Numbered from the stretch's first letter, positions 12,726-22,712 are shown. The stretch is DNA of 64,000 bases from GCA-2732755 sp965228265 (GCA_965228265.1 OZ245804.1:2914001-2978000), one strand, 5' to 3'. The notes: generated from the letters alone by a model not told the origin. Made by a program: numbers and translations.

Positions 12726-14179
12726 GGTGTGTCCTCGTCGGGTCCGGTGCCCGGCGTCTCGTCTTCCAACGCCTCGGTAGTGGCTTTACCTTGTGTTGGC
12801 ACGGGCTGGCCAACAAGACGATTCAGGCGGGCGAGCGCCTGTCCACGGTCGGCACGTGCCCGCTCGGCGGACACCGCAAATTCGAGCAGCGTCCGCTCTG
12901 TATCCAGCAGATCAAGAAAGCTCGTCTCACCCGCGCGGAACCCGGCGAGTGAAGCCCGGAGCGACTCCTCGGCCTTTGGGATCAGCGTCGTCTCGAACAG
13001 CCGTACCCGTCGGTGCGCGTCCGTATGCTCGAACCACGCCCGCTGGATCGATGCGGTGATCCGGTTCGCTTCGTCCGCACGCTCGAACGACACGGCGAGG
13101 CGGCGGGCCATCGCTTCGCGAACGCCCGCGTCGTACTTGTCGCGCCAGAGTGGCACGGTGATGCCGAAGCTCAGCAGGATCGGATCGTCTCCGCTCTCGG
13201 CGATCGAGCTGTCAATCGCCTCGTCGGTCACGATGTAGTCGAGCCCGACCGTAAAGTCAGGCAGGCCTTCTTTCCGCGCGATCTCACTCCGGATCCGTTG
13301 CTCCTCGATCCGCTCGTCGAGTGCAAGCAGCACGGGATTCGAACGCCGTGCGATCTCGGCGAGCCCAGGACCGTCGACCGACGCGACCCGGCCGGGGAGT
13401 CGGGCGAACGGCGACACGGGCGCATCCGTCGCTCGATTGAGCGCCGCGTTCAGATCCGCAACGTACGTCGGTCTCATCGCCCTGAGCTGCGCGAGGCGGT
13501 CTTCTAGCTGCCCGAGCTCGACCTGCACGCGAATGAGTTCTGGATGCGAGCCGGCTCCGACGCGGTACCGGGCCCGTACGACCTCCTCAAACGACGACAG
13601 CAGTTCCAAATTTTCAGCGGTGATTCGAATGGCCCCGTCGAGATACGTAACCTCGTGAAGCGTCTCGACGACGCGCTCAGTGACCTCCAGCCGCGCCGCC
13701 TCGAACTGACGCCACGCGGCACGGGCTGCCATCGCCGCCGCATCTTCGCGATCTGAGAGCAACCCCGGCCACGGGAACGACTGGCTTACGCCGACGCGAG
13801 CCTGCTGGGCTCCGGTGCGCGTCTCAACCTCATCGAGAAAGAAGCCGAAGTTCACGCGCGGGTCAGGGAGCGAACGCGCTTGCGGTAGACGCTCGGCCGC
13901 AGCGACCCATCTCTGGTACGCCGCCTCAACCTTCGGACTGTGAAAGAGCGCGTAGCGCACGAACTCGTCCGCCGAGGCGGTCGCGTCGAGCACGGGCGCA
14001 TCGTGTTTCGATGCTGAATCATCGCGGTAAACAGAACGCGGCGAAGAATCAGCGCTATCCGGGAGAGATCGGGCGAATGACGGTGGCAGACCGCGAGTCG
14101 AATCGAACGGCGACGAGCAGCCGCCAACGAATCCGACCCCCGCGACGCCCACCGCGCACGCGATGAGACGAATGGCCAT
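12722..14179 (-). CDS. cusC: TolC/CusC-family outer-membrane efflux lipoprotein
   Basis: A 485-aa outer-membrane factor. The N-terminus carries a lipoprotein signal with lipobox VGGC (Cys about residue 20), so the protein is probably lipidated. Two long helical OEP repeats follow: LPQARSLPDPRVNFGFF and WRQFEAARLEVTERVVETLHEVTYLD in the first, and LPDFTVGLDY, YDAGVREAMARRLAVSFERAD and FRAGETSFLDLLDTERTLLEF in the second. The ATG at 14179 is chosen for its AGGAG 6 nt upstream and because it begins the signal peptide. It overlaps the adaptor gene by 4 bp and opens the pump operon cusC-cusB-cusA. Confidence 0.9.
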   Translation of the reverse strand: MAIRLIACAVGVAGVGFVGGCSSPFDSTRGLPPSFARSLPDSADSSPRSVYRDDSASKHDAPVLDATASADEFVRYALFHSPKVEAAYQRWVAAAERLPQARSLPDPRVNFGFFLDEVETRTGAQQARVGVSQSFPWPGLLSDREDAAAMAARAAWRQFEAARLEVTERVVETLHEVTYLDGAIRITAENLELLSSFEEVVRARYRVGAGSHPELIRVQVELGQLEDRLAQLRAMRPTYVADLNAALNRATDAPVSPFARLPGRVASVDGPGLAEIARRSNPVLLALDERIEEQRIRSEIARKEGLPDFTVGLDYIVTDEAIDSSIAESGDDPILLSFGITVPLWRDKYDAGVREAMARRLAVSFERADEANRITASIQRAWFEHTDAHRRVRLFETTLIPKAEESLRASLAGFRAGETSFLDLLDTERTLLEFAVSAERARADRGQALARLNRLVGQPVPTQGKATTEALEDETPGTGPDEDTP

Positions 14180-14276
14180 GAAAGGCTCCTGGGTGCTTGG
14201 ATAAACGCGAGTCCGAGTGATCGACGCAAGGACGGGCAACACTCACAGCGCGCACCATCCCTGCGGAACTCGGGCT

Positions 14277-14723
14277 CTACGTTTGCCAAACGCCCAGAAG
14301 GGCCTGCACTTCGTTGTGGGTCTTGCCCGCGCGGAGGCCAACGACGAGCGACACCATCGAAGGCGTCGACTCGTCGGGCTCGATCACCGGAGTGATCTTC
14401 GGCGGGCCGTTCGGAAGTCCGGTCGGTGAATCGCGGTCAGTCCGCGGCAGCGGAGCGTCAGGAAGCCGATCCGGAGCCGGCGTCTCGGATATGCCGCATT
14501 TGCACGGACCTTCACTCACCGGGCAGAATGCCTCGCTGCCGCAGTCAAGGTCAGAGCATTCGTCCGGCAGTGAATCGCCGCAGCAGTCCATGTCAATGAC
14601 AGGCTCATGGCATATCGTGTCATCACAGTGATCTTGCCCAGAGACCAAACCGACACCAAGCCTCGGCAGCCCGGCGGCGATCAGGATCGTGATGGCAAGA
14701 ACTCTGAGCATGGAACGACTCAT
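14277..14723 (-). CDS. Small exported Cys-rich protein of unknown function
   Basis: About 148 aa from the ATG at 14723; an alternative start lies 10 codons upstream or 4 downstream, and none has a clear ribosome site. After a signal peptide (VLAITILIAAGLPRLG) comes an acidic segment dense in cysteines (DHCDDTICHEP, DMDCCGD, DECSDLDCGSEAFCP, GPCKCG), then a Pro-rich linker and a short tail. The cysteine spacing does not match a family I know. It lies 97 bp upstream of the TolC-like gene, same strand, and could be a first, metal-binding product of the pump transcript. Confidence 0.6.
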   Translation of the reverse strand: MSRSMLRVLAITILIAAGLPRLGVGLVSGQDHCDDTICHEPVIDMDCCGDSLPDECSDLDCGSEAFCPVSEGPCKCGISETPAPDRLPDAPLPRTDRDSPTGLPNGPPKITPVIEPDESTPSMVSLVVGLRAGKTHNEVQALLGVWQT

Positions 14724-14753
14724 TGTATCACGGCAACGACTAGCTGCCAACAC

Positions 14754-15649
14754 CCCGGGTGAGCGGTCTATTCCCCACCAGGCTGGTGTCCGATTCCGTT
14801 ACTCCGAGCGATGATCGATCTGTTGGTGAGCCGGACAGGCGGCACCGTCGCAGTTACTTGGACGATCCCGAAGCGGCTTTCGTGATGGTTTCACACCCGA
14901 CCTCACAGCCCGTGTGCGTCACCGGCGTTGAGACATACTGCTATCGCGACCCGAATTTGGGGAGTTTTCGCACCTTTGTAGATCAGCCAGAAATTCAAAG
15001 CAGCTAGGCCTTCAACAGGATCGAGACTTCTGCGCTGTCAGTTGGCCTAGAACTGGCCTAGATTCGCCAATCCGAAACGGTTCTTATCGCAACGTATGAT
15101 TTGGGATCGATCGACGGAAGATCTTTATTGACAGTAACTTAGGTGCAAAATCCGCGTTTGTGGTGCACAGGCCGTGCCCGGCCGACACAGTCCCCCCCTC
15201 TCCGCTTACTTGAGACCCCGTTGCTCGGAGCACTGTGTTTGCAGTGGTATGCGAGCGACGGGGTTTCTTGATTGAGCCTACTGCCCTATTTCTGCCCTAG
15301 TTTCGACAACGCTGCTGTTCATCACAACGCGATGGCGGGGCAACCGACCGCTCCACGCTGTGCACTGCCTTGTCGCTCATCGGCAATGCTGATCGACGCA
15401 CCCACGACTTCGCGTCCTTGAACATCCGCTCGACCTTTGCGTTGAGCTGCCGCATCCGGACTTGGCATCGGACGTGCGTAGCACCGAACGACTCGATGTT
15501 TGCGTGAGACCGAGACCGGAACAGGCTGCATTCATCGTTCACGAGAAACAGCGGCGATGCCCTTCCGCTCCTGTCATACTCGCGTGTTGTGTGATCCGAA
15601 AATCTGAGCAGCTGACACGGATGAGAATCAGGATGCTACGATTTACGAA
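14754..15649. other. Poorly coding region between the metal cluster and the sigma-factor locus
   Basis: About 0.9 kb with no gene I can support. Small open frames exist (14759-15007 plus, 82 codons; 15297-15542 minus, 81 codons) but have no recognisable domain or ribosome site. The region contains short repeats built on GGCCTAG (an inverted copy at 15004-15010, direct TGGCCTAGA copies at 15043-15051 and 15054-15062), a CTGCCCTA pair (15281-15288, 15292-15299) and the large hairpin listed separately. Clustered short repeats in non-coding DNA would fit a decayed mobile element or attachment region, but no recombinase gene is visible. Confidence 0.4.
15213..15266. ncRNA. Strong nested hairpin in intergenic DNA (terminator or small structured RNA)
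   Basis: Arms AGACCCCGTTGCTCG (15213-15227) and CGAGCGACGGGGTTT (15252-15266) pair over about 14 positions with one or two G-U pairs. Inside, CACTG (15231-15235) pairs with CAGTG (15242-15246). On the plus strand the structure ends in GGGGTTTCTTG, as in an intrinsic terminator, but no plus-strand gene ends just before it. It could terminate an unrecognised transcript or be a structured RNA. Confidence 0.5.
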
Positions 15650-16176
15650 CAATCGAGCTCCCGCTTGAGCCACGCCTTGGCGAATCGCCAGTCTGCCTCC
15701 ACGGTACTCTGCGATACGCCAAGAAGGTCTGCAGTCTCCGGAATAGTCATCCCTCCAAAGAACCGGCACTCGACGACTCGGACGAGCCGTTCATCCTCCA
15801 CCGCCAACCTTTCGAGCGCTTCGTGAACTCCGAGCACGTCGATCGCATCCGGTTGATCACCCGTCGCGCCGACGCCGCTGAGGGTCAATCGTTGACGACC
15901 GCCGCCTCGCTTCTCTGCATTGCGAGCTCGCGCATGATCGACGAGCACCTGCCGCATGACTCTGGCGGCTCTACCGAGAAACACTCCGCGGTTGAGCTTG
16001 GTTTCACTCCCAATCCCAATTCGCAGATACGCCTCATTGACGAGCGCTGTTGGCTGGAGCGTGTGATGCCGGCGTTCGGAGTTCATACACGCCTGCGCGA
16101 TGCCGTGCAACGACGTATAGAGCCGCTCGTTCAGCCCATCGCCCGGTTGTGCATGTTGGATCTGCTCTTCCGGCAT
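15643..16176 (-). CDS. ECF RNA polymerase sigma factor, TIGR02999-like
   Basis: A 177-aa sigma-70-like factor of the planctomycete-rich TIGR02999 type. Region 2 is recognisable from HTLQPTALVNEAYLRIG and RAARVMRQVLVDHARARNAEKRGGG. Region 4 spans LERLAVEDERLVRVVECRFFGGMTIPETADLLGVSQSTVEADWRFAKAWLKREL, with its HTH. The start is uncertain: the frame is open to 16323, but homologous proteins begin shortly before the LNERLYTSL segment, which favours the ATG at 16176 (the one at 16248 is possible). It is divergent from the secreted-protein and kinase genes, which it may transcribe; no anti-sigma factor is seen. Confidence 0.85.
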   Translation of the reverse strand: MPEEQIQHAQPGDGLNERLYTSLHGIAQACMNSERRHHTLQPTALVNEAYLRIGIGSETKLNRGVFLGRAARVMRQVLVDHARARNAEKRGGGRQRLTLSGVGATGDQPDAIDVLGVHEALERLAVEDERLVRVVECRFFGGMTIPETADLLGVSQSTVEADWRFAKAWLKRELDCS

Positions 16177-16304
16177 GCCAAGAGGGTACTGGAAATCGGT
16201 CCACAATTTTTTGCGAGCGACCAAGGGATGCTTCCATAGCTTCCGCATCTCCCTCTGACAGGCCAACTCGAGGCCCTGAGCACGCATCCTGAGGAGATCC
16301 GCCC

Positions 16305-19300
16305 ATGTTATCAGACAGACCACTTATATTTTCAAAGGCTCTCGGCATCGCTTTGGCCTCGGGCCTTGCGAGCGGAATCGCCGCCCAGCCCGCATCGTTC
16401 GGAGTCGATGACCAGGCCTCGTACAACCAGTTCAAAGCAGCCGTCCGCGCCGCCGAATACGTCCGCGAGGACTACATCGTGGGCTCGATCCCAACTGTCG
16501 ATGGGAACGGCAATGTGATCGGAGAAACCGAGGTCGGAACGAAGCCGCGTGTGGCTGCCGTGCTCGCTGCGACAATGGCCTTTGTCGAGCAAAACCCGTC
16601 TGCAGGTGCAACTGATGTCAGCGCCTTCATCGATTCGTTCGACACCAAGATTGCAATGATCCATCCCTCCGACCCCGATCTGGTTCGTCCTGAGAACTTC
16701 CTCGCGGCGATTCGATTCTGCCGAGTTGTCGGTGACGTGAGCACACCTGAACTCAATGCACTCATCGGCTTTGATACAGCCGTGAACGAACGAGCCTTCG
16801 AGCTTTTAGGGCTTGAACTGCCGAGCGCAACATCGAAGCCACAGATGGAACGCCGTGTCAGGGCGCACGAAGCCGCGACCGGTGCGAATATCGGAGCATC
16901 GCCTGAATTCGGCGAGTTGCTTGTGCGAGCTTTTACCAACCAGAGTCCGAGTGGCGAACAGCATGGATCGGATATCGCCACTCCGATCGCGGCGTACCTT
17001 GCATCCAACGGCTATGACCCGGAGCTAGGGGGCAACCGAGCCGAGCATGCTGCCGTGAACACAGCAATCGCTCAGCTTCCAGTCACGTACTTGGATCTAG
17101 CTGCCGAATTGTCTCAGCCGTTTGTTGATCTCGAGCGGCTGCCGGGTGAATCCGACGAGGACTTCCGAGCGCGTCTCGCACCGAGCCCGTTGCAAAACCG
17201 CATGCGAGCAGCGGTGTATGGCACATTTGATATCACAAGCGCTGCCATCGACGAAATCGGCCCTGAGCTGACCTTCGACGACAGCAGTGCTCTCTCACCG
17301 GCTGAACGCCAGGCGATCCTGGCGGACATGCGCGAAGACATCCGTGCGACATCGGCACCCCGCACCAGCCTCTTGGCCAACTCGTTCCTGCTTTACAACG
17401 ACATCCAGCAGCCCGCTGATCTCGTGTTCGAAGCCCACGAGACCGGCTCGAGCGCGGTCGGCATCAGCAACGCACTCTCGACAAGTGTCGCCGCTGCCAA
17501 GCTCGGCGTCGCGGCTTCGAGCCTTCGTACGCTCTTCGCCGCGGGCGATGCCGCGGGAGCTGTCGGCCCCTTCATCAGCACCACAGATGGCCTGATCAAG
17601 CTCCTGGGAATCAGCGATAGCAACATCCTCGGCGGCCGAACCAATGGTGACATCTACAACCAGATCACCCAGCTCCAGGGACAGCTCATGGAGATGGAGC
17701 AGCGCATCGACGGCCGATTCGACCGTGTTGATGCCAAGCTCGATGTGCTGTTCGCGTCGTTGAACGACCAGTTTGCAGCCGTGCTTGACCTGAGCGCCAC
17801 AGTTGACTTTGCCGTCGATGTTCTTCTCGACCAGTCCAACGCCATCAGGCGGCTTGATGACACCGTCCGAGCCATCGGCCGAGACGAGCTGGACCAGCTC
17901 TTCAACATCGGCGTTGATCTCTACCTCGGAGCCCGGCAGAACAACGCGGATCTTCCATGGGTCGGCGGGTTCGATACGGCTGCGAACCTGTTCTTCACGG
18001 CCGCCACGTCCACCTCGGACGATACCGCTTTCGTTGGGAACGCCTCGAACCCGTTTCTTCTCTCAGAAGCCGACGAGACTATCGGTGATGGTGCTATCTC
18101 GGGTCGACTCGCCGAGTTGCTCGCGTTCGCGGCGCCATTCCTAGACAGCACCGTCGGCCTCGATCCAGAAGTCGTCGGCCCGGAGCCGTGGAGCCTCTCC
18201 GCGACGGCGTACGCTCAGCTTGCTCACGAGAGCCCGTGGTATTTCGCCAAGTGGATTCGGAACCAGACATCGTCGCCCCGTGACATTGATGACATCATCG
18301 CCGAGGGTGACAAACTCGAGCGATCGATCAATGTCCTCCGTCAGACCGGGTACTACGGCTTCGTCGACGACAACGGTGACCCGGTATCCGAGTACACGAT
18401 TTTCGTGAACCTGATCCATGAGTACCAGCTCGCCGCGCAGGCCTTGCAGGTTGAGATCAACACCGAGATTGAACGTGCGCTCGCAAACGACTTTGCAACG
18501 CCGCTGAGCGCCGGGACAGTCACGCTCAATCTCTGGGCCGATGATTTCGATCAGGATCTTGGCCCGCTCGTTGATGAGGTCGATCGGATCGTCACGGGTT
18601 GGGGAGGTTCGTCCTCGCACCTCATCACTGGCGCCCCCTCAATCGGCAACTTTGTCAAGGGTTACTCATACCTTGCCCGTGCCAACGTACCAGGTACGAC
18701 TGGCAGCAACTACATTCCCGTGATCTATGGAGCCCAAGCACGCTCGCTCGTGCGCCAGGCGCGTGGTGGAGGCGTCAGGGCGATCCACTGGTACAATTCT
18801 CGGGTGGACGATCGGACCTGGAGCATCGTATTTGAGGTGAGTCTCGACAGCACCCAGCCCACCGGCGGGGAGTACGACGTCCGGCGAACGATGAAATATC
18901 TCCGGGAGTTGGATCTGCTCAATTCAGGAAACTGGATTCCGAACCCGCCCACGAACGTGTCGGATGCGGCGGACATCTTTCTTGATGTGCAAGCCGCAGG
19001 GAATACCGTCTTCTCTTCGCAGTGGGACGACTCGCTCCCGATGCCCGGTCTTCTCGGCACATCGCCGTACGTGTATTCAGCAACCGGGGGCACGGGCCTT
19101 GGCCGCGTGAAATTCATCAGCGACGGTGTCGACGTGAACCCAGAGGCGATCGATCTGTATCAGGAAGACCTCCGGTGGGTCCGGTCGCAGATCCGCAACA
19201 CAATCAAGCTCAAGCTGGCTGATGAGACATCCTCCATCGCTCAGGCTGCGGCGGCTCTTGACGATATCGAAGCAGTGATCGACGCCTACGTCGCGCTCGT

Positions 19301-20162
19301 CCGCCCCAGTCTTCTGGATAACAGTACAATTGCGCGGTCGATTCTGCGAGGCGTCCCTGGAGGCCCCAACGCAATGAGTAACGAGGCCAGCCTGGTAGAA
19401 CTGGGCATGCGTTCAGAGACGCTGCCCGGCCTGATCGATCGCTTCGAAGCCGCGGACCACAGCGGCTGGGGGAACCCATCCTTTGATGTCCGCAACATTG
19501 GTGACCTGCTGTTCATCAACGCGGAGACTCTCAGAGAGGAACTTGTCAACGCTCTTGATTTGCCCAACGAATCGGCTCCTTACTTTCGCTGGACGTTGGA
19601 AGAACTCAAGAACCTGCGAGATCATTCTGACAGGCTCGCGGTCGACGACATCTACGAGACCCACCGTGCAGGCAGCACGCAGAGCGTGCTGGATAATGAC
19701 ACCAGACAGCTCCGCACACAGGACGTCGTCAACGGCCACGTCATTCAAGAGTTCAGGCCGATTGAAGTTGATACCAGCTTCGGCCCGGGCGACCAGGGAT
19801 ATGTCGGCCCGAGTCACGGGTTGGTCACCTTCAATACCGATGGCACCTTCACCTACACTCCAGACTCCGGCTACATCGGGCAGGACCGGTTCACGTACCG
19901 GGCACTCTGCGACATCACCGCTGATGTGAACGGCAACAACGGCGGAACCATCGCCTACAGCGCCCCCGCGTGGGTCGTGGTGAACGTCACCGATTCGTGC
20001 CTTGCGGATGTCAACGGCGATGGCGTCCTCTCGCCCGCAGATTTCTCATCCTGGGTCAGTGCGTTCAACAACCAATCAGCGGGATGCGATCAGAACAGCG
20101 ACGGAGCTTGCACCCCTGCCGACTTCTCCGCCTGGGTTGCAAACTACAATACAGGCTGCTGA
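16305..20162 (+). CDS. Large secreted protein with Ig-like/cadherin-like repeat and dockerin-type C-terminus
   Basis: A 1285-aa exported protein (signal peptide to about residue 27, ...SGIAAQ). The N-terminal ~1100 residues match no family I recognise; a coiled coil at about 455-500 (LQGQLMEMEQRIDGRFDRVDAKLDVLF) is visible. Towards the end is a tandem-type Ig-like/VCBS segment (AGSTQSVLDNDTRQ ... GLVTFNTDGTFTYTPDSGY ... DRFTYRA). The tail is a duplicated EF-hand/dockerin-like unit (DVNGDGVLSPADFSSW and DQNSDGACTPADFSAW) typical of Phycisphaerae extracellular proteins. A GAGGAG site lies 8 nt before the ATG. It precedes the receptor kinase gene by 78 bp and is divergent from the sigma factor, so the three may form a signalling unit. 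Confidence 0.8.
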   Translation: MLSDRPLIFSKALGIALASGLASGIAAQPASFGVDDQASYNQFKAAVRAAEYVREDYIVGSIPTVDGNGNVIGETEVGTKPRVAAVLAATMAFVEQNPSAGATDVSAFIDSFDTKIAMIHPSDPDLVRPENFLAAIRFCRVVGDVSTPELNALIGFDTAVNERAFELLGLELPSATSKPQMERRVRAHEAATGANIGASPEFGELLVRAFTNQSPSGEQHGSDIATPIAAYLASNGYDPELGGNRAEHAAVNTAIAQLPVTYLDLAAELSQPFVDLERLPGESDEDFRARLAPSPLQNRMRAAVYGTFDITSAAIDEIGPELTFDDSSALSPAERQAILADMREDIRATSAPRTSLLANSFLLYNDIQQPADLVFEAHETGSSAVGISNALSTSVAAAKLGVAASSLRTLFAAGDAAGAVGPFISTTDGLIKLLGISDSNILGGRTNGDIYNQITQLQGQLMEMEQRIDGRFDRVDAKLDVLFASLNDQFAAVLDLSATVDFAVDVLLDQSNAIRRLDDTVRAIGRDELDQLFNIGVDLYLGARQNNADLPWVGGFDTAANLFFTAATSTSDDTAFVGNASNPFLLSEADETIGDGAISGRLAELLAFAAPFLDSTVGLDPEVVGPEPWSLSATAYAQLAHESPWYFAKWIRNQTSSPRDIDDIIAEGDKLERSINVLRQTGYYGFVDDNGDPVSEYTIFVNLIHEYQLAAQALQVEINTEIERALANDFATPLSAGTVTLNLWADDFDQDLGPLVDEVDRIVTGWGGSSSHLITGAPSIGNFVKGYSYLARANVPGTTGSNYIPVIYGAQARSLVRQARGGGVRAIHWYNSRVDDRTWSIVFEVSLDSTQPTGGEYDVRRTMKYLRELDLLNSGNWIPNPPTNVSDAADIFLDVQAAGNTVFSSQWDDSLPMPGLLGTSPYVYSATGGTGLGRVKFISDGVDVNPEAIDLYQEDLRWVRSQIRNTIKLKLADETSSIAQAAAALDDIEAVIDAYVALVRPSLLDNSTIARSILRGVPGGPNAMSNEASLVELGMRSETLPGLIDRFEAADHSGWGNPSFDVRNIGDLLFINAETLREELVNALDLPNESAPYFRWTLEELKNLRDHSDRLAVDDIYETHRAGSTQSVLDNDTRQLRTQDVVNGHVIQEFRPIEVDTSFGPGDQGYVGPSHGLVTFNTDGTFTYTPDSGYIGQDRFTYRALCDITADVNGNNGGTIAYSAPAWVVVNVTDSCLADVNGDGVLSPADFSSWVSAFNNQSAGCDQNSDGACTPADFSAWVANYNTGC

Positions 20163-20240
20163 CATCTCATCCGGCCGTCCCGGAGAAATCCGAGTCGGCC
20201 GATTTCAACAGGACACACATGACATTTGCAGAGGGCCTTC

Positions 20241-22712
20241 ATGGGTTTTCAAGAGATTCGACAGATCTTCACCGCAGTCAGTGCAGCCCCACCAGATGAG
20301 CGTGAGCGCCTGCTCGACAACCTTTGTCCACCCGGTACCGCCGTGCGTAGCGAAGTCGAGGAACTCCTTGCATGCGACTCAGACGAATCATCGGTATTCG
20401 AGCCACCCGATACACCTGCACGACTCCTCGTAGGGGATGTCACCGAACACTTCACGCTCAGTGCAGGCGAATCCGTTGGTCCGTATGTCATCAAGAAGCT
20501 CATTGCCGAGGGAGGAATGGGCGCAGTATATCTCGCTGAGCAACATGAGCCGATTCAACGGACGGTTGCACTCAAAGTCATCAAGATAGGAATGGATACC
20601 CGGAGTGTTGTCGAACGCTTCGAGCGCGAACGCCAAGTCCTGGCGCTGATGAATCACCCTTGCATCGCGAATGTCTACGATGCCGGCGCTACTTCCACGG
20701 GCCGACCCTACTTCGCAATGGAGTACGTCGACGGCACATCCATCATCGACTACTGCGCCACACACGAACTAAACGTTGACGAGCGAATCAGCTTATTTAT
20801 CCGAGTGTGCCAGGCCGTCCAGCACGCGCACCAGAAGGGGATCATCCACCGAGACCTCAAGCCCGCCAACGTCCTTGTATGCAAGGTTGGTGGTGAAACG
20901 CAACCGAAGATCATTGATTTCGGAATTGCCAAGGCCACGGCTGAAAGCGACGACAATCTCACACGCGTGACATCGGCAGGCCTACTTGTCGGAACACCAG
21001 ACTACATGGCTCCTGAACAGCGAGCAGGCGCCACCAACAGTATCGACACAAGGTCCGACGTGTACGCGTTAGGCGTGATGCTCTATGAGTTGATTACGGG
21101 ACTGCTTCCTGGTACAAACACGCCTGACAACGGCACTGTGACCAAGCCAAGCAACGTCCGCGGGAGGTTGCCGCAGCGACAGTTCAGGACCGAACTCGAC
21201 TGGATTGTCATGCGGGCTCTGGAAGCTGCCCCCGACGATCGTTACTCAACCGCCGATCAACTTGCACGCGATCTGCATGCGTATCTTACAGATATGCCGG
21301 TGACTGCGTCACCGCCGAGCAGGTCACTCACGTTAGCTCGCTTCGTACGCCGCAACAGGAAAGGCGTTCTCGCGGGCATGCTTCTATTATGCTCTCTGCT
21401 GCTTGGGGTTGTGACAACTTCGATCGGATTCAGTCGTGCACGGACCGAACGTACCGCTGCGCAAACCGAATCCGAAACGGCCTCGCTCGTAAGTTCGTTC
21501 CTGACCGATCTTCTCGCAAGTGCAGATCCCGATCAACTCGGCAGAACAGACGTAACTGTTACTGAGCTGCTGTCCGATGCGAGTCAGCGGCTGGATAGAG
21601 GCGAACTCTCAGACCGGCCTTCGATTCAGGCTCGTCTACGGCTCGTGCTCGGGCGATCGTACCAAGGTCTCGCCGACTACGAACACGCAGCACATGAATT
21701 CACACACGCACTCAACATTCTCAAAGCCGACCCCGAAACAGACCCCCTCGACATCGCTGTAGTGATCGATGAACTCGCGAATTCTTATACACACCTTGCA
21801 CGCTACGAGGAAGCGGAGTCACACTACCGTAGTGCAATTGCGATCAGAGAGGCACAGGGACATTCCACACCTCTCGCATCACAATCAAATGGCAATCTTG
21901 GTATTGTCTTCCACTGGACTGGGCGATTCGAAGAAGGCGTGCGGTACTTCAGCGACTCCCTCGACCAGCTCAGACACGCCCCAACCCCCAACAAAGAAGC
22001 AATCGCGAGCGCACTCGGCTGGCTCGGCGTCGAGCTCAGTGTGCTCGGCAGGAACGACGAATCAATAGAAGCGCACCTTGCCGGAATCGAGGCGGCTATC
22101 GGCGTGTACGGCGAGACGCACACAGTCGTCGCGGCGGCATACAACAATCTCGCCAACTCGTATGAGGCCGCGGAGCGATACGACAACGCGCTCGACGCAC
22201 ACAAGCACAGCCTCTCGATTAAACGCGCGATGCTCTCTCACGACCACCCAGATATCGCGATCAGCCTTAACAACATTGGGCTCATTCTGATACGCCAGAA
22301 GAAACCCATTGAGGCAGAGTCCTATCTGCGAGAAGCGATCGCACTGCACGCTATAGGTCTCGGCGACACCCATCCGTCGACCGCTGTCGCCCACGCCAAT
22401 CTTGGCCAAGCTCTGCTCGAGCAGGGTCGACCGGCAGAAGCGATCCCAATGTTCGAGCGAGCGATCGACATTGCACTGATGCAACTCGACGACAACCATC
22501 TCATGCCGACCGCGTTCCGCATCAATTATGCAAGATGCCATACAGCCCTTGGTCAGTATGAGCAAGCAGAACGCATGCTCCTCACCGGGCACGCAAGACT
22601 CCTTGAACTCTTGCCGCCCGACCATCGCCGGGTCAAGGCATGCAAAGAACACATTGCTGACTTATACACTCAGTGGGGTCGTGCCGAAGAAGCATCACGC
22701 TGGCTTCGCTAA
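20241..22712 (+). CDS. Transmembrane Ser/Thr protein kinase with C-terminal TPR repeats
   Basis: An 823-aa Hanks-type kinase. The kinase domain is about 80-345: glycine loop IAEGGMGAVYLAEQ, catalytic K112 (VALKVIK), catalytic loop HRDLKPANVLV (D205), DFGIAKA (227-232), GTPDYMAPEQ, RSDVYALGVMLYELITG. A membrane helix is near 375-398 (GMLLLCSLLLGVVTTSIGF). The rest is a long run of TPRs of the kinesin-light-chain type (SYTHLARYEEAESHYRSAIAIRE and similar). The ATG at 20241 follows GAGGG; a TTG 15 bases upstream is less likely. The first 70 residues resemble the short N-terminal segment common in planctomycete kinases paired with TIGR02999 sigma factors. It probably acts with the divergent sigma gene. 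Confidence 0.92.
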   Translation: MGFQEIRQIFTAVSAAPPDERERLLDNLCPPGTAVRSEVEELLACDSDESSVFEPPDTPARLLVGDVTEHFTLSAGESVGPYVIKKLIAEGGMGAVYLAEQHEPIQRTVALKVIKIGMDTRSVVERFERERQVLALMNHPCIANVYDAGATSTGRPYFAMEYVDGTSIIDYCATHELNVDERISLFIRVCQAVQHAHQKGIIHRDLKPANVLVCKVGGETQPKIIDFGIAKATAESDDNLTRVTSAGLLVGTPDYMAPEQRAGATNSIDTRSDVYALGVMLYELITGLLPGTNTPDNGTVTKPSNVRGRLPQRQFRTELDWIVMRALEAAPDDRYSTADQLARDLHAYLTDMPVTASPPSRSLTLARFVRRNRKGVLAGMLLLCSLLLGVVTTSIGFSRARTERTAAQTESETASLVSSFLTDLLASADPDQLGRTDVTVTELLSDASQRLDRGELSDRPSIQARLRLVLGRSYQGLADYEHAAHEFTHALNILKADPETDPLDIAVVIDELANSYTHLARYEEAESHYRSAIAIREAQGHSTPLASQSNGNLGIVFHWTGRFEEGVRYFSDSLDQLRHAPTPNKEAIASALGWLGVELSVLGRNDESIEAHLAGIEAAIGVYGETHTVVAAAYNNLANSYEAAERYDNALDAHKHSLSIKRAMLSHDHPDIAISLNNIGLILIRQKKPIEAESYLREAIALHAIGLGDTHPSTAVAHANLGQALLEQGRPAEAIPMFERAIDIALMQLDDNHLMPTAFRINYARCHTALGQYEQAERMLLTGHARLLELLPPDHRRVKACKEHIADLYTQWGRAEEASRWLR

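Noticed and set aside
14759..15007. 82-codon plus-strand open frame
   Set aside because: No ribosome site, no domain, odd composition; left as part of the non-coding region.
15297..15542. 81-codon minus-strand open frame
   Set aside because: Arg/Ser-rich, no known motif or ribosome site, ends inside repeat-rich DNA; not supportable as a gene.
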